From: Acidobacteriota bacterium
GTDB lineage: Bacteria; Acidobacteriota; Terriglobia; UBA7540
Reading direction: 5' to 3'
Assembly: GCA_004298155.1 (NCBI GenBank)
Contig: SCRD01000006.1
Span: 175,604 to 239,603 of the forward strand
DNA: 64,000 nt
Shown here: positions 36,301 through 44,483 of the stretch, piece by piece
Layout: every line of letters starts with the position of its first letter
Position numbering within the stretch: the first letter of the stretch is position 1
Position numbers and translations under genes: made by a program
The notes under the pieces: model-generated
What the model saw: the letters and a program-made list of their open reading frames with translations, nothing else
What the model was told of the DNA's origin: nothing
Databases searched by the model: none

Positions 36301-37727
36301 GCCGCGTGCCGCCCGCGCCGGGCGGAGATTCCCTCCGACAACATCGCGACAATTTCGTCAAAATCCCGGCGTGAAAGCCTGGCATAGGGAAAAGCGCGGC
36401 GTACCAGGAGAAACAGGTCGTCTTCTTTCCACTCCTCGCAGGCGCACATGGCGACAATCTGCTGCGCCAGGATGTCAAGCGGGGCCGCGGGAATTTCAAG
36501 CCGGTCCAGGTCACCCTGATGGATGGCCCGAACCAGCCCGGCACATTCAACCAGATCGTCTCTGGTCATCGCAAAAAGGCGGCCCTTCGGCACTGCGCCC
36601 CGCCAATGCCCTGCGCGCCCGATGCGTTGCAGCGCCACGCCAATAGACCGAGTTGAGCTGATCTGGCACACCAGGTCAACCATGCCAATATCAATGCCAA
36701 GTTCCAGCGAGGCCGTGGCCACCATCACGCGGGCTTCGCCGGACTTCAAACGCTTTTCGGCCTCAAGCCGCAGTCTGCGGGAAAGGCTGCCATGGTGCGC
36801 CGCGACCGACTCCTCCCCCATCCGCTCGGCCAGGTGGTGTGCCAGGCGCTCCACCAGCCGGCGCGTGTTAACAAAGACCAGCGTCGAGCGGTGCTCGAGC
36901 GCAAGACCTGAGATGCGGTTATAAACGTCTTCCCACATTTCTTCGGTGGCGACCGGACCCAGCTCTCCCGCAGGGACTTCCACCGCAAGATCCATCGCGC
37001 GCCGATGCCCCACATTAACCACCTCAGGCATGGGACGCCCCGTACCTGCCAGGAACCGCGCAACTTCCTCGATTGGTTTCTGTGTGGCAGAGAGTCCGAT
37101 TCGAACCGGAGCCGGTCGGCCAGGATTTGCTCCACGCACGAGCGAGTCAAGCCTTTCGAGCGACAGTGCCAGGTGCGCGCCGCGTTTGTCGTCTGCCACG
37201 GCATGGATCTCATCCACGATTACCGTCTCCACGTTTTGAAGAATCGCGCGGCTCTTTTCCGCTGTCAGGAGAATATAAAGCGACTCGGGCGTGGTCACCA
37301 GAATCTGTGGCGGATTCTTCAGCATGGCCCGCCTCTCCGGGGCCGGCGTGTCACCAGAGCGAACAGCCGTGCGTATCTCAGGAAGTGCTACATCCCGCCG
37401 CGCGGCGAGGTCCATAATCCCCCGCAAGGGAACTTCAAGATTTTTGTGAATATCGTTTCCAAGGGCCTTTAGCGGTGAAACGTACAAGACTTTGACTTGG
37501 CCGGGAAGCGCGCCATCGATACCCTGGCGCGCCAGGCGGTCAATGCAGGCAAGGAACGCCGCAAGCGTTTTGCCGGAGCCGGTCGGTGCAGAGATCAGGA
37601 CATCTCTTCCCGCAACGATATGGGGCCAACCCTGCTCCTGTGGTTCGCTGGGAGCGCCAAACCGCTCCATAAACCAGTCGCGCACAAGCGGATGCGCCCA
37701 GGCAAGCGTGTGCGTTTGTTGAATCAT
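33381..37727 (-). CDS. lhr: Lhr-type large helicase-related protein (DEAD/DEAH box)
   Basis: Lhr is a superfamily 2 helicase implicated in DNA repair. The 1448-residue product has motif I SAPTGSGKTLAAFLA (about 49-63), motif Ia YVSPLKALGND, motif II VDEIHAVADDKRG (about 168), motif III SATQ, motif IV-VI with STLVFVNTRRLVERLA, EARVMVATASLELGIDIG and QRIGRAGHWRGAVPKGR, then the Lhr winged-helix and beta-barrel core and a long C-terminal extension. Length matches long bacterial Lhr (about 1500). The start MIQQTHTLAWAHPLVRDWF fits. It stands alone between HU and tRNA-Ala. Confidence 0.95.
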   Translation of the reverse strand: MIQQTHTLAWAHPLVRDWFMERFGAPSEPQEQGWPHIVAGRDVLISAPTGSGKTLAAFLACIDRLARQGIDGALPGQVKVLYVSPLKALGNDIHKNLEVPLRGIMDLAARRDVALPEIRTAVRSGDTPAPERRAMLKNPPQILVTTPESLYILLTAEKSRAILQNVETVIVDEIHAVADDKRGAHLALSLERLDSLVRGANPGRPAPVRIGLSATQKPIEEVARFLAGTGRPMPEVVNVGHRRAMDLAVEVPAGELGPVATEEMWEDVYNRISGLALEHRSTLVFVNTRRLVERLAHHLAERMGEESVAAHHGSLSRRLRLEAEKRLKSGEARVMVATASLELGIDIGMVDLVCQISSTRSIGVALQRIGRAGHWRGAVPKGRLFAMTRDDLVECAGLVRAIHQGDLDRLEIPAAPLDILAQQIVAMCACEEWKEDDLFLLVRRAFPYARLSRRDFDEIVAMLSEGISARRGRHAALLYRDRVNGRVRGRRGSRLAAITGGGAIPDSALFSVVSMPEGTMVGTVDEDFAVESMAGDIMLLGNTSWRIRHVEAARSRLLVEDAHGAAPNVPFWRGEAPSRTAELSAQVSGLREIVTGMAEGPVGIGRPQAEVIDWLKSECGLDESGAGQLIVYLRAGRSGLGATPTLRRVIAERFFDEAGGMQLIIHAPFGGRINKAWGLALRKRFCRSFNFELQAAATDNGLNISLGEQHSFPLADVFRFLDVQSVEAVLEQAVLASPIFNNRWRWDASRSLALRRFRQGHKVPIYIQRMQADDLLAAVFPEAAACQENIVGDINIPDHPLIREVMKDALTEAMDIEGLKRVLRDISSGAIECRAVDTAAPSAFSHEILNANPYAFLDDAPLEERRARAVELRRVLPESIVREVGGLDSAAIAQVCREAWPDVRDADDLADVLQTLVALPQNFVGPGGEDVNAAWAPYFSTLSTTARATRGTYKGVYYWIAAEKSKTFQLVFPESRFEHAVQEIEGSAPSRDDAIREMVRGWMDHLGPVSAGRLAQTLGLQPLEIEQALLRLEQSGSILRGQFTASDKQEWCDRRLLARIHRLTIGKLRAQIAPVTPSQFMQWLLHWQHVAPGTQAHGERGLLEVLRQLQGFEIPASSWEEQILARRVADYNPQLLDRLCLTGAVGWGRISPHPAILAQAGSGEGREVSRQRVVPSSVAPIAFFLREDADWIGLGGAQQGSERGALSHAGRQVFEFLEQRGASFFADIVRGSGRLKSEVETALWELVAAGRVTADGFDNLRALIDPKRRSGLGRAHTARPRHSSGRWSLLFSDETPDRVRATESICKALLERYGVVFRELTARESFPLKWREMLQVFRRMEDRGEIRGGRFVDGFIGEQFGLPAAVESLRAIRNTHPSGETVTLSSSDPLNLVGIIIPGGRVPALSKQRIIFRDGTSAVSAPVNGEGDAHLSPVTRRQTALRAAGKYW

Positions 37728-37917
37728 ATGAAGATTTTAACCCGCCTTGCCCGGAAAGGGCTGAGGCATCGCTCAGAATGAGCGCCATCGCCACGCCCCA
37801 AAGGCGGCCTGCGGGATAGGCGCAAGAGTCGCCCGGCTTATGGGTATTGCTCTCACCAGGCCATTAAACAAAATGGCTAGCTGCTGCAGTCAACGCTTAG
37901 CAGGCGATGAAATCATT

Positions 37918-37993
37918 TGGTGGACCTGAGGGGATTCGAACCCCTGACCCCCTGGTTGCAAACCAGGTGCTCTCCCAACTGAGCTACAGGCCC
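37918..37993 (-). tRNA. tRNA-Ala (anticodon TGC)
   Basis: The minus-strand 76 bases fold with acceptor GGGCCTG/CAGGTCC (one G-T pair), D arm GCTC/GAGC, anticodon stem CCTGG/CCAGG with loop TTTGCAA (anticodon TGC), T arm GGGG/CCCC with TTCGAAT, discriminator A and an encoded CCA. The G3-T70 pair characteristic of tRNA-Ala is present. It is not next to rRNA genes. Confidence 0.96.
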
Positions 37994-38114
37994 AATGCTT
38001 GAAGTCTTCATTGATACTGCCCGGTAATAGGGAAACCGTCAAGTGGCTGACCCGGATACCGAAACCCAATGATGAGGGGCTCGTGAGCTGATGGAGCCCC
38101 CTTAACAATTTCAC

Positions 38115-39077
38115 CTATTTCTTTGGATTCAGGACCAGCTTCTGGACACGCCAGTTGAGCAGTTCGCCTACGAAAAGAACGTTTTCTGATGGGCACGCAA
38201 TCTGGTGCACCCATCCGAATTGGCCCGGCTGCTTGCCGGCTGTCCCGAATCCCCCCAGGATGTTGCCGTTCAAATCCAGCTTATAAATGTGACCGGGTCT
38301 CGAGTTCGAACTGTAGATCACCTGATGGGGCGTCGGAGTAATGCACAACGCCCACGGCGCGCCGACGTTTGTCCACTGCGTGATGAAATTGCCGTCAGTA
38401 TCAAAAACCTGGATTCGGTTGTTTTCGCGGTCGCCGACATAAATGCGGTCATTCGCGTCCACTGCTATCGTGTGCGGCGTATGGAACTGTCCCGGGGCCG
38501 TGCCGCGAGTTCCCCACTCCTTCAACAGATTGCCGTCCTTGTCGTATTTCACCACGCGCGAATTCACGTAGCCGTCAGCTACAAAAATGTCGCCCTTTGA
38601 ATCAAACGCTACATCGGTGGGCCGATTAAAGAGTTCGTCGGAAGCTGGCGGCTCAGGTTGGCCCGGCTGCTGATGGCTTGACGGCTCCGGCCTGCGGCCC
38701 AGCACCATCTTCACGTGCCGGCCCGTGGGATCAAATTCAATCACCGTGCTTGAGCCTTCGTCCACGCACCAGATGTTGTCATCCTTATCGATCTTGACGC
38801 TGTGAGCGAAAACAAATCCATAGAGACCGTCGCCGATGGTTCGCAGGTAGTTTCCTTCGGGATCAAACTCCAGCAGGCGCGTCTTTTCGCCGCGGTTATA
38901 GACGAAAATGTCACCTTTGGAGTTCACGGCCACGCCCGCCGCCTCTCCGAGATACATCCCCTCCGGCAGCTTGAGAAAGTTCGCATCCGATTGATAGGGG
39001 ATTTTTGGTGCAGCCTGCTGGGCCAACACTGGCGCACCCAGAAGAAGCAATAGACCCAAGATGAGTCCCTTTTTCAC
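38115..39077 (-). CDS. Exported NHL-repeat beta-propeller protein (amidating-lyase-like)
   Basis: The 320-residue product starts with a signal peptide (KKGLILGLLLLLGAPVLAQQ) and has about six NHL repeats such as GVAVNSKGDIFVYNRGEKTRLLEFDPEG and TIAVDANDRIYVGDRENNRIQVFDTDG, forming a beta-propeller. Proteins of this kind are annotated as peptidyl-alpha-hydroxyglycine alpha-amidating lyase-like, but function is unproven. The GTG at 39077 with GGAGG six bases upstream is preferred over the longer frame to 39188, which lacks a signal peptide at its start. It follows the dienelactone-hydrolase-like gene on the same strand by 68 bases. Confidence 0.85.
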   Translation of the reverse strand: MKKGLILGLLLLLGAPVLAQQAAPKIPYQSDANFLKLPEGMYLGEAAGVAVNSKGDIFVYNRGEKTRLLEFDPEGNYLRTIGDGLYGFVFAHSVKIDKDDNIWCVDEGSSTVIEFDPTGRHVKMVLGRRPEPSSHQQPGQPEPPASDELFNRPTDVAFDSKGDIFVADGYVNSRVVKYDKDGNLLKEWGTRGTAPGQFHTPHTIAVDANDRIYVGDRENNRIQVFDTDGNFITQWTNVGAPWALCITPTPHQVIYSSNSRPGHIYKLDLNGNILGGFGTAGKQPGQFGWVHQIACPSENVLFVGELLNWRVQKLVLNPKK

Positions 39078-39145
39078 GCTGACCTCCAGGAACGATAAAG
39101 ATTTCCGTGAAAAATGCCGGAACTTTCTGAACTGGCCGTATGGAC

Positions 39146-39886
39146 CTATTTCAATGCACTCGCCAGCAACTCTTTCAGCTTTGCCCACGCCCGCTCGGCC
39201 TGCGGCTGGTTGTAAACGGGACTGTCAGGAACTGTCCAACTGTGATAAGCGCCGTCGTAAACCTCGCTTTCGTAGTGGCCACCCCAATCATTAAGTGCCT
39301 GGTTGAATTTCTCGATAGACTCAGCGGGCATGCTTCGGTCCTCGACGGCGTGGGCGAAATAAAGCCGGGCCTTAATACGAGGAAGCGCCAGGTGTGGGCT
39401 TTCGAGTGTGTCGGTATAAAGCTTTCCGCCATGGAAAGACGCAGCGGCCGCAATTCTGTCTGGCCGGGCGGCAGCAGCGCGCACGGCCATGGCTCCCGTA
39501 AAGCAGTAACCTACCACGCCCATCGGCCCCGCGCTCGTCGAGCTTTGTGCGGACAGGAAGTCCACATAGTCGCCCGCATCGCGCTCCATGGCTTCGGGCG
39601 TCAAAGGGCCCATCAGGTCCGCAAAGCGCTTCTTGGCCCGCTCCGCCTCAGTGCGCCAATCGAAATCAATCAACGGCGGGCGGCCAGTACGGAAAAAGAT
39701 GTTCGGCATCAGCACGGTGTAACCTTCTTCAGCCAGTCGCCGCGCCATTCCCCGGTGCGCTTTGCGAATGCCCCCGATGTCCGTTAAATGGATCACCCCT
39801 GGACGGCAAACTCCACCTTCGTGACGATAAAGGACCGCATCTGCCGCCCCATCGTGCGTGCGAATTCCAATCTCCTCTTCGATCAT
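39146..39886 (-). CDS. Dienelactone hydrolase family protein
   Basis: The 246-residue alpha/beta hydrolase has the family nucleophile cysteine in VVGYCFTGAMAVRAA (about residue 120), a catalytic His in YDGAYHSWTV near 213, and an acidic residue in AHAVEDRSMPAE as the candidate Asp. The start MIEEEIGIRTHDGAADAVLYRHEGG fits. True dienelactone hydrolases cut a chlorocatechol-derived lactone; without other aromatic-degradation genes the substrate is open. Confidence 0.9.
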   Translation of the reverse strand: MIEEEIGIRTHDGAADAVLYRHEGGVCRPGVIHLTDIGGIRKAHRGMARRLAEEGYTVLMPNIFFRTGRPPLIDFDWRTEAERAKKRFADLMGPLTPEAMERDAGDYVDFLSAQSSTSAGPMGVVGYCFTGAMAVRAAAARPDRIAAAASFHGGKLYTDTLESPHLALPRIKARLYFAHAVEDRSMPAESIEKFNQALNDWGGHYESEVYDGAYHSWTVPDSPVYNQPQAERAWAKLKELLASALK

Positions 39887-40223
39887 TTCGGCTCCGATTG
39901 GGCGCCCGCCCGAGCACAGGCGTGTGACACCCGCGAAGGCTCTATCACTTGGTGCGAAGTTCCCTCAAAGCTGGAAGCGCATTATGTCACGCAAGTTCGC
40001 GGCCCGCAAACCTGCGGGTCTGAATTGTCCAACTCTGGTTACAATGCTCTCGGCGGAATTCGGCTGCGAAGTTATAGAGTCGAGATACCGCGAGCCGATG
40101 AAATCAGGCAGACCGTGTAGCCCGGAGTGAAGGGGGGCGTAGCAGCAGAGGAAGAAGTTTGAATGGAACGGGGGTGCGCGTTTTCAGGCTTTCACGTATT
40201 ATCAACAACATGGCCAGCTTCGA

Positions 40224-40356
40224 TTTCCGGTTAGTTTTTTCCACAGGTACGTGTTTCCAATAACTTCTCCGCTTCGTTTTTAGCTTCGTTCCGGTTCGTT
40301 TTTCAGGCCCGATCCTTTGTTTTCAACAACCTCTCCGGTTCGTTTTTCAAAATAAC
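40224..40356. repeat. Degenerate tandem array, unit about 22 bases, six units
   Basis: Successive units start near 40224, 40246, 40267, 40289, 40312 and 40334. The best-conserved core is CCGGTTCGTTTTTCA, exact at 40291-40305 and 40335-40349; the others differ by several bases but keep the T-run and spacing of 21-23 bases. There is no spacer sequence between units, so it is not a CRISPR array. Confidence 0.65.
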
Positions 40357-40550
40357 ATCTTTTTTGTCTCGTCCCACAGCACCACAAGATGTAGATTCGA
40401 TTGATTTCGGGCGGTTTACGGCTCGTCAAGCAGTCCAGCAAGACTGGTTAACAGCGCCGCAGGCAGCACGCGCGGCATCGCCCGTAAGGCTAGCATAGTA
40501 GCGTAGTTGTTGTCAAGTATTTCCCGCGTTGGAGCAGGACTTGCAGTAAC

Positions 40551-40750
40551 GGCGGCTTTACGCCGCCAATTCACAAAAGCGGGGCGGTCCGCTCGTGGCA
40601 CGGCCATCTTGGCCGTGGTCCGACACGGGCGGGCCGTGCCACGTCTTCGTTGGCGGCTGGCTGTGGCGAGGTCAACTCGCCGCCACAGGGCCAATCGGAG
40701 GGCAGTGCCCTCACCTACGAAGCAAGAGCCGCAGGCCGCAAGGGCCTGCG
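40551..40750. repeat. Cluster of five hairpins downstream of the ADOP permease gene
   Basis: Stems: GGCGGC/GCCGCC with TTTAC loop (40551-40567); GTGGCAC/GTGCCAC enclosing GGCCA/TGGCC (40595-40642); GGCGAG/CTCGCC with GTCAA loop plus flanking CTGTGG/CCACAG (40661-40688); GAGGGCA/TGCCCTC (40698-40712); CGCAGGCC/GGCCTGCG with GCAAG loop (40730-40750), ending one base before the permease stop codon. None is followed by a T-run, so they are REP-like rather than classical terminators, though the last could protect or end the transcript. Confidence 0.75.
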
Positions 40751-43528
40751 CTACTCATATCGCAGCGCGACCATGGGATCGACCTTGGCCGCGCGGCGGG
40801 CGGGGATGTAACAGGCCAGGAGCGCCACAACGATCAGAATCAGCGAGACGGCGATGAAGGTTAGCGGGTCGCTGGGTTTCACACCGAAGAGCATGCTGGA
40901 AACTAGCTTGGCACTAACTAGAGTGCAGGGCATTCCGATCGCCAAACCGATTAGCAACAGGATGATCGTGTTCCGGGCGATCATTCTTAAGATGTCGTTT
41001 CTTTGCGCGCCCAACGCCAGGCGAATACCGATTTCGTGGGTTCTCCGGTTTACGCTGTAAGCGACCGTGCCGTAAATGCCCATGGAGGCCAGCAACAGAG
41101 CGAACGCACCGAAGGAGGCTGAAAGAGCCGAGAAGAAGCGTTCTTGCAGTAGCGATTCATCAAGCTGTTGTGTCTCAGTCTTCAGGTCAAGGATCGCAAG
41201 GTGTGAATCGACTTCATGCACCACGTGCTGAATGGAATCAATTAACTCGACGGGATTTACATTTGTACGTACTTCAAAATAAACCCGCCCTAACGGGGTG
41301 GGAATCTGAGTGTACGGAATGTAGACGGTCCGAGGAGGTTCCTCATGTAGATCCGAATCTTTGGCGCTTTTCACAACGCCTACAATTTCAAACTCTTCCT
41401 TCGGAATTGCACGGAAGCTGATGTGGCGGCCAAGTGGGTTTGCATTGCCGAAAAAATAGCGCGCCATCCTCCCATTCACTACCGCTACCTTGGAGGACTT
41501 CTCCATATCATGCGGGTCCATCCCGCGTCCCAGCAGGAGCGGCATACTCATGGTCCCAAAGAAGTCGGGCCCTACGCCGTTCCAGAAGATCTCGGGGTTT
41601 TGGCCCCCGCCCATCCTATATCCGTGGATGGAGATTTCGTCGGTGTTGACTGCCCCGGAGCCCAGAGTCAGCAGAGAGAGCGCGGATGACCTTACACCCG
41701 GAACCGCACAGATTCGCTGCTGCAACCGGGCATACAGACGTGCAAGGTTCGCTTGGCCATAGCGGGGCGCACCGGGGTCCACGCTGAACAAGAGCAAATT
41801 GCGAGTGTTGAAGCCTATATCCTGGTTTCTCAGATTTCTCAACGTCGTCACAAAGAGTCCTGCAACCACTACCAGAAAGAGAGAAATTGCAACCTGAGCG
41901 ACGACCAGCGTGTTTCCAAGTCTCAAACCCAGTCGCGCGTTGCTGGCCAAGTCTTGATCCACACCTTCTTTCAAAAGCGGGGTCAGCTCCAATCTCGTCG
42001 CATGGAGCGAGGGTGCCAGGCCAAACAAAATCGCGGTTAGAAGCGAAACCGCGATGGTGAACGCTAGAACGGTCAGATCGGGATATACATTGTGAGGGAC
42101 TCGCTCACCGCTCTGAGTGAGCATCAAGATGAGGAGTCGAACGCTCCCGGCGGCGAATAGTAACCCAAATGCCGCGCCAATTCCCGCCAGGATCACGCAT
42201 TCCGTGAGGAGTTGGCAAATCAGACGCGCACGTGATGCCCCAAGGGCCAAACGAACGCCGATTTCTCTTTGTCGTGTCGTGCCCCGTGCGGAGAGCAAAA
42301 TGGCTACATTCGTACATGCAATCGCGAGCCCGAGGCACATGGTAACCAGCAGCATGAGAAGTGGCGGCGAGAGTTGTTGCCGTAGTGCTCCCAGCCCTCT
42401 GCTCGCAGAAAGGAGAACCAGGTGCGGAAGATCCTCAGGCTTGGGTGTTGGGTTCAGTGTGGCCGTGAGGCTTTGCCTGAAGAGTCCGTTGAGAACGGCT
42501 GAGGCCCGCTGCTGTGTGATGCCAGGCTTCAAGCGAGCGACGACGATCAGCCACCATCGGTCTTCTGACATGAACAATGGGTGGCCAGAGGTAGGCTGTA
42601 GTCCCCAAGGAGTCAATCCAGAACTCTGGCCGACGGGAATCCAAATGTCAGTCATGCTCTCAGAGTCCAATCCAAAAAAGTCAGGTTGAGCAACACCCAC
42701 AACTGTAAATGGCATTCCGTTTACCTTGAAGGCTTTCCCAATCGCCTCCGGGCTTCCGCCAAAAGCTGCCCTCCAAAACCTGTAGCTGATGACGGCCACT
42801 GTCGAGACTCCAGTCTTCTCATCCTGATCGGTGATGGGGCGTCCGAGAATAGGCTGGGCCCCGAGGCCTGAGAAATAATTACCAGTCACTAGCTCACCTT
42901 CAACAACTCTGATTCGACCATCGATATCAATATTCAAAGTGGGTTGTAGACTCAGAGGCGCAAATCCAAACACACTGGCGAATACCTCGGTGTGGGCTTG
43001 GAGTTGTTGAAAGAAAGGATACGAAAGTGACGAACAGACTGTGCCGCTGGTGCTGTCATGGAATTTGTAGCTAGCATTACTTGTCAGGGGGAGCCGGTTC
43101 GCAGCGCAGGTCCAAGAAAGCAGTCGAAGTTGTCCCGGGTCTTTGACAGGCAACCTTCTATGCATGACCGCATCGATTACGCTGAAGATGGCGGTGTTCG
43201 CCCCAATGCCGAGAGCGAGCGTCAGAACTGCGACTATCGTGAATCCGGGGTTGCGGCGGAGCTGGCGGAGGCCGTAGCGGACATCCTGGACGAGTTCTTC
43301 GATGATGCGAATGCTCCAGCTTTCGCGACATTCTTCCTTCATGCTGGCAATGTTACCGAACTCACGCTGCGCGGCGTAACGGGCTTCTTCGGGAGTCATC
43401 CCTTTGCGCAGATTTTCTTCGGCGAGCATGTCGAGATGGGCTTGGATGTCCTCATGCAATTGCTGTTCAAGCCGTGCCTTGCGGAACAGACCTGTGAGCT
43501 TTGCAAACAGCGTTCTGAGTGAGGCCAT
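40751..43528 (-). CDS. ADOP-type ABC transporter permease (MacB/FtsX family)
   Basis: Acidobacterial duplicated orphan permeases are long MacB-like permeases without an attached ATPase. The 925-residue product has the N-terminal prefix domain ([34 protein letters not shown]), a first helix at [27 protein letters not shown], a MacB periplasmic domain, and two FtsX modules, the second ending [20 protein letters not shown]. The ATG at 43528 has AGGAG seven bases upstream, unlike the ATG at 43534. A PadR regulator gene lies 275 bases upstream on the same strand, the usual partner. Transported substrate unknown. Confidence 0.94.
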   Translation of the reverse strand: MASLRTLFAKLTGLFRKARLEQQLHEDIQAHLDMLAEENLRKGMTPEEARYAAQREFGNIASMKEECRESWSIRIIEELVQDVRYGLRQLRRNPGFTIVAVLTLALGIGANTAIFSVIDAVMHRRLPVKDPGQLRLLSWTCAANRLPLTSNASYKFHDSTSGTVCSSLSYPFFQQLQAHTEVFASVFGFAPLSLQPTLNIDIDGRIRVVEGELVTGNYFSGLGAQPILGRPITDQDEKTGVSTVAVISYRFWRAAFGGSPEAIGKAFKVNGMPFTVVGVAQPDFFGLDSESMTDIWIPVGQSSGLTPWGLQPTSGHPLFMSEDRWWLIVVARLKPGITQQRASAVLNGLFRQSLTATLNPTPKPEDLPHLVLLSASRGLGALRQQLSPPLLMLLVTMCLGLAIACTNVAILLSARGTTRQREIGVRLALGASRARLICQLLTECVILAGIGAAFGLLFAAGSVRLLILMLTQSGERVPHNVYPDLTVLAFTIAVSLLTAILFGLAPSLHATRLELTPLLKEGVDQDLASNARLGLRLGNTLVVAQVAISLFLVVVAGLFVTTLRNLRNQDIGFNTRNLLLFSVDPGAPRYGQANLARLYARLQQRICAVPGVRSSALSLLTLGSGAVNTDEISIHGYRMGGGQNPEIFWNGVGPDFFGTMSMPLLLGRGMDPHDMEKSSKVAVVNGRMARYFFGNANPLGRHISFRAIPKEEFEIVGVVKSAKDSDLHEEPPRTVYIPYTQIPTPLGRVYFEVRTNVNPVELIDSIQHVVHEVDSHLAILDLKTETQQLDESLLQERFFSALSASFGAFALLLASMGIYGTVAYSVNRRTHEIGIRLALGAQRNDILRMIARNTIILLLIGLAIGMPCTLVSAKLVSSMLFGVKPSDPLTFIAVSLILIVVALLACYIPARRAAKVDPMVALRYE

Positions 43529-43569
43529 GATCATGCTCCTTTCCTGCGCGTTAGGCGTGGAACGGAGGA

Positions 43570-43688
43570 AATTATGAATTCTGAATTATTACTTCTTGAC
43601 CGCACGGCTGCTAATGTTTCGGAATCCCGCAATCGGTGACGACCGCTGGAGGCTGGAATCCTCTGTCCATAATTCAGCATTCATAATT
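43570..43688. repeat. Inverted 20-base repeats upstream of the permease gene
   Basis: AATTATGAATTCTGAATTAT at 43570-43589 is matched in inverse orientation, 19 of 20 bases, at 43669-43688, with 79 bases between. The pair lies between the PadR and permease genes, just before the permease ribosome binding site. It resembles a small non-autonomous element or its remnant. Confidence 0.6.
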
Positions 43689-43743
43689 GCACTCATCCTT
43701 CACGCTTCATCCGTCATTTGTATCTCAGCGCCACAGCATTTCG

Positions 43744-43799
43744 GTAGCGGCGGCTTTATGCCGCCAATTACAGATGTGGCGCGGTAAACGCGCCGCTAC
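43744..43799. repeat. Compact element: outer stem with two internal hairpins
   Basis: GTAGCGG (43744-43750) pairs with CCGCTAC (43793-43799). Inside are GGCGGC/GCCGCC with TTTAT loop (43749-43765) and GGCGCG/CGCGCC with GTAAA loop (43778-43794). The first hairpin and its AATT flank are nearly identical to the one at 40551-40571 on the other side of the permease gene. Confidence 0.7.
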
Positions 43800-43803
43800 A
43801 TGT

Positions 43804-44145
43804 TCAGGCGTCGCTGCCCGCCAGCATTCGCGCGATGACGGCGGTCATGCGTTCCCAATTCTCGGCTTCCTTTTTGAGCTGGCGGCGGCCTGCGCGCGTC
43901 AAGGAATAGAACCGGGCGCGTCGGTTGTTTTCTGAAACGCCGGCTTTTGATGCAATCCAACTCTTCTGCTGGAGGCGTATGAGCGCCGGGTAGAGCGTGC
44001 CCTGGTTCAGTTGCAAAAGATTTTCCGACACCTGCTCGATTCGCCGCGCGATGCCGAACCCGTGCATCGGCCCCAGGGTTTCCAGCGTTTTCAGGACCAT
44101 CAGGTCCAGCGTTCCCTGCAAAACCTCAGTTTTTTCTCGGGTCAT
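43804..44145 (-). CDS. PadR-family transcriptional regulator
   Basis: PadR regulators are small winged-helix repressors. The 113-residue product has LQGTLDLMVLKTLETLGPMHGFGIARRIEQVSENLLQLNQGTLYPALIRLQQKSWI, the family N-terminal winged helix, then SENNRRARFYSLTRAGRRQLKKEAENWERM with the dimerisation helix. The ATG at 44145 is preferred; a TTG two codons earlier is also in frame, and AGGAG lies ten bases upstream of the ATG. Next to an ADOP permease gene, it probably controls that gene (inference from the common pairing). Confidence 0.94.
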   Translation of the reverse strand: MTREKTEVLQGTLDLMVLKTLETLGPMHGFGIARRIEQVSENLLQLNQGTLYPALIRLQQKSWIASKAGVSENNRRARFYSLTRAGRRQLKKEAENWERMTAVIARMLAGSDA

Positions 44146-44483
44146 GCGCAAATCGCTCCTTTAGGCATTCAACAGGAAGGAGCGTAGCGCCTTCTCTGTA
44201 GATTGTCAACATGAAAACCAGATGCAAAAGATTTAACACGGAGATCACAGAGCCAGGGAGCAGACTCCGGCTTACAAAATGTGAGTCACAGAGGACGCAG
44301 AGTTCCTGTTGAGCCGGACCGCTCTGCCCTCACCCGGTCCCGCGCGGCGGGACCACCCTCCCCCGGAGGGCGAGGGCTGAACGTCTTTGGTGAAGTCCAT
44401 TTCCGCCACGGATAAATCCGTGCCCTTTCGCATTCAATCGCACTCGTACTGGGAATCGAGAGAAGTTAGCGTAGAATAGCCGG
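44146..44483. repeat. Intergenic region with a three-way-junction-like element (44326-44377)
   Basis: In this divergent gap GCCCTC (44326-44331) pairs with GAGGGC (44372-44377) around two hairpins: GGTCCCGC/GCGGGACC with a GCG loop (44336-44354) and CCCTCC/GGAGGG with a CCC loop (44356-44370). Before it, 44238-44310 contains two related purine-rich segments, ACACGGAGATCACAGAG and GTCACAGAGGACGCAGAG. No coding frame is supported. Confidence 0.65.

Larger units (their letters stand above)
39887..40750. other. 864-base non-coding region rich in repeats
   Basis: No gene is supported between the hydrolase start and the end of the permease gene. The region holds a degenerate tandem array (about 40224-40356) and a run of hairpins (40551-40750), both listed separately. 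Bases 39887-40200 probably include the promoter of the dienelactone-hydrolase-like gene. Confidence 0.7.

Noticed and set aside
40224..40356. CRISPR array
   Set aside because: Units are contiguous and degenerate with no unique spacers, and no cas gene is present.
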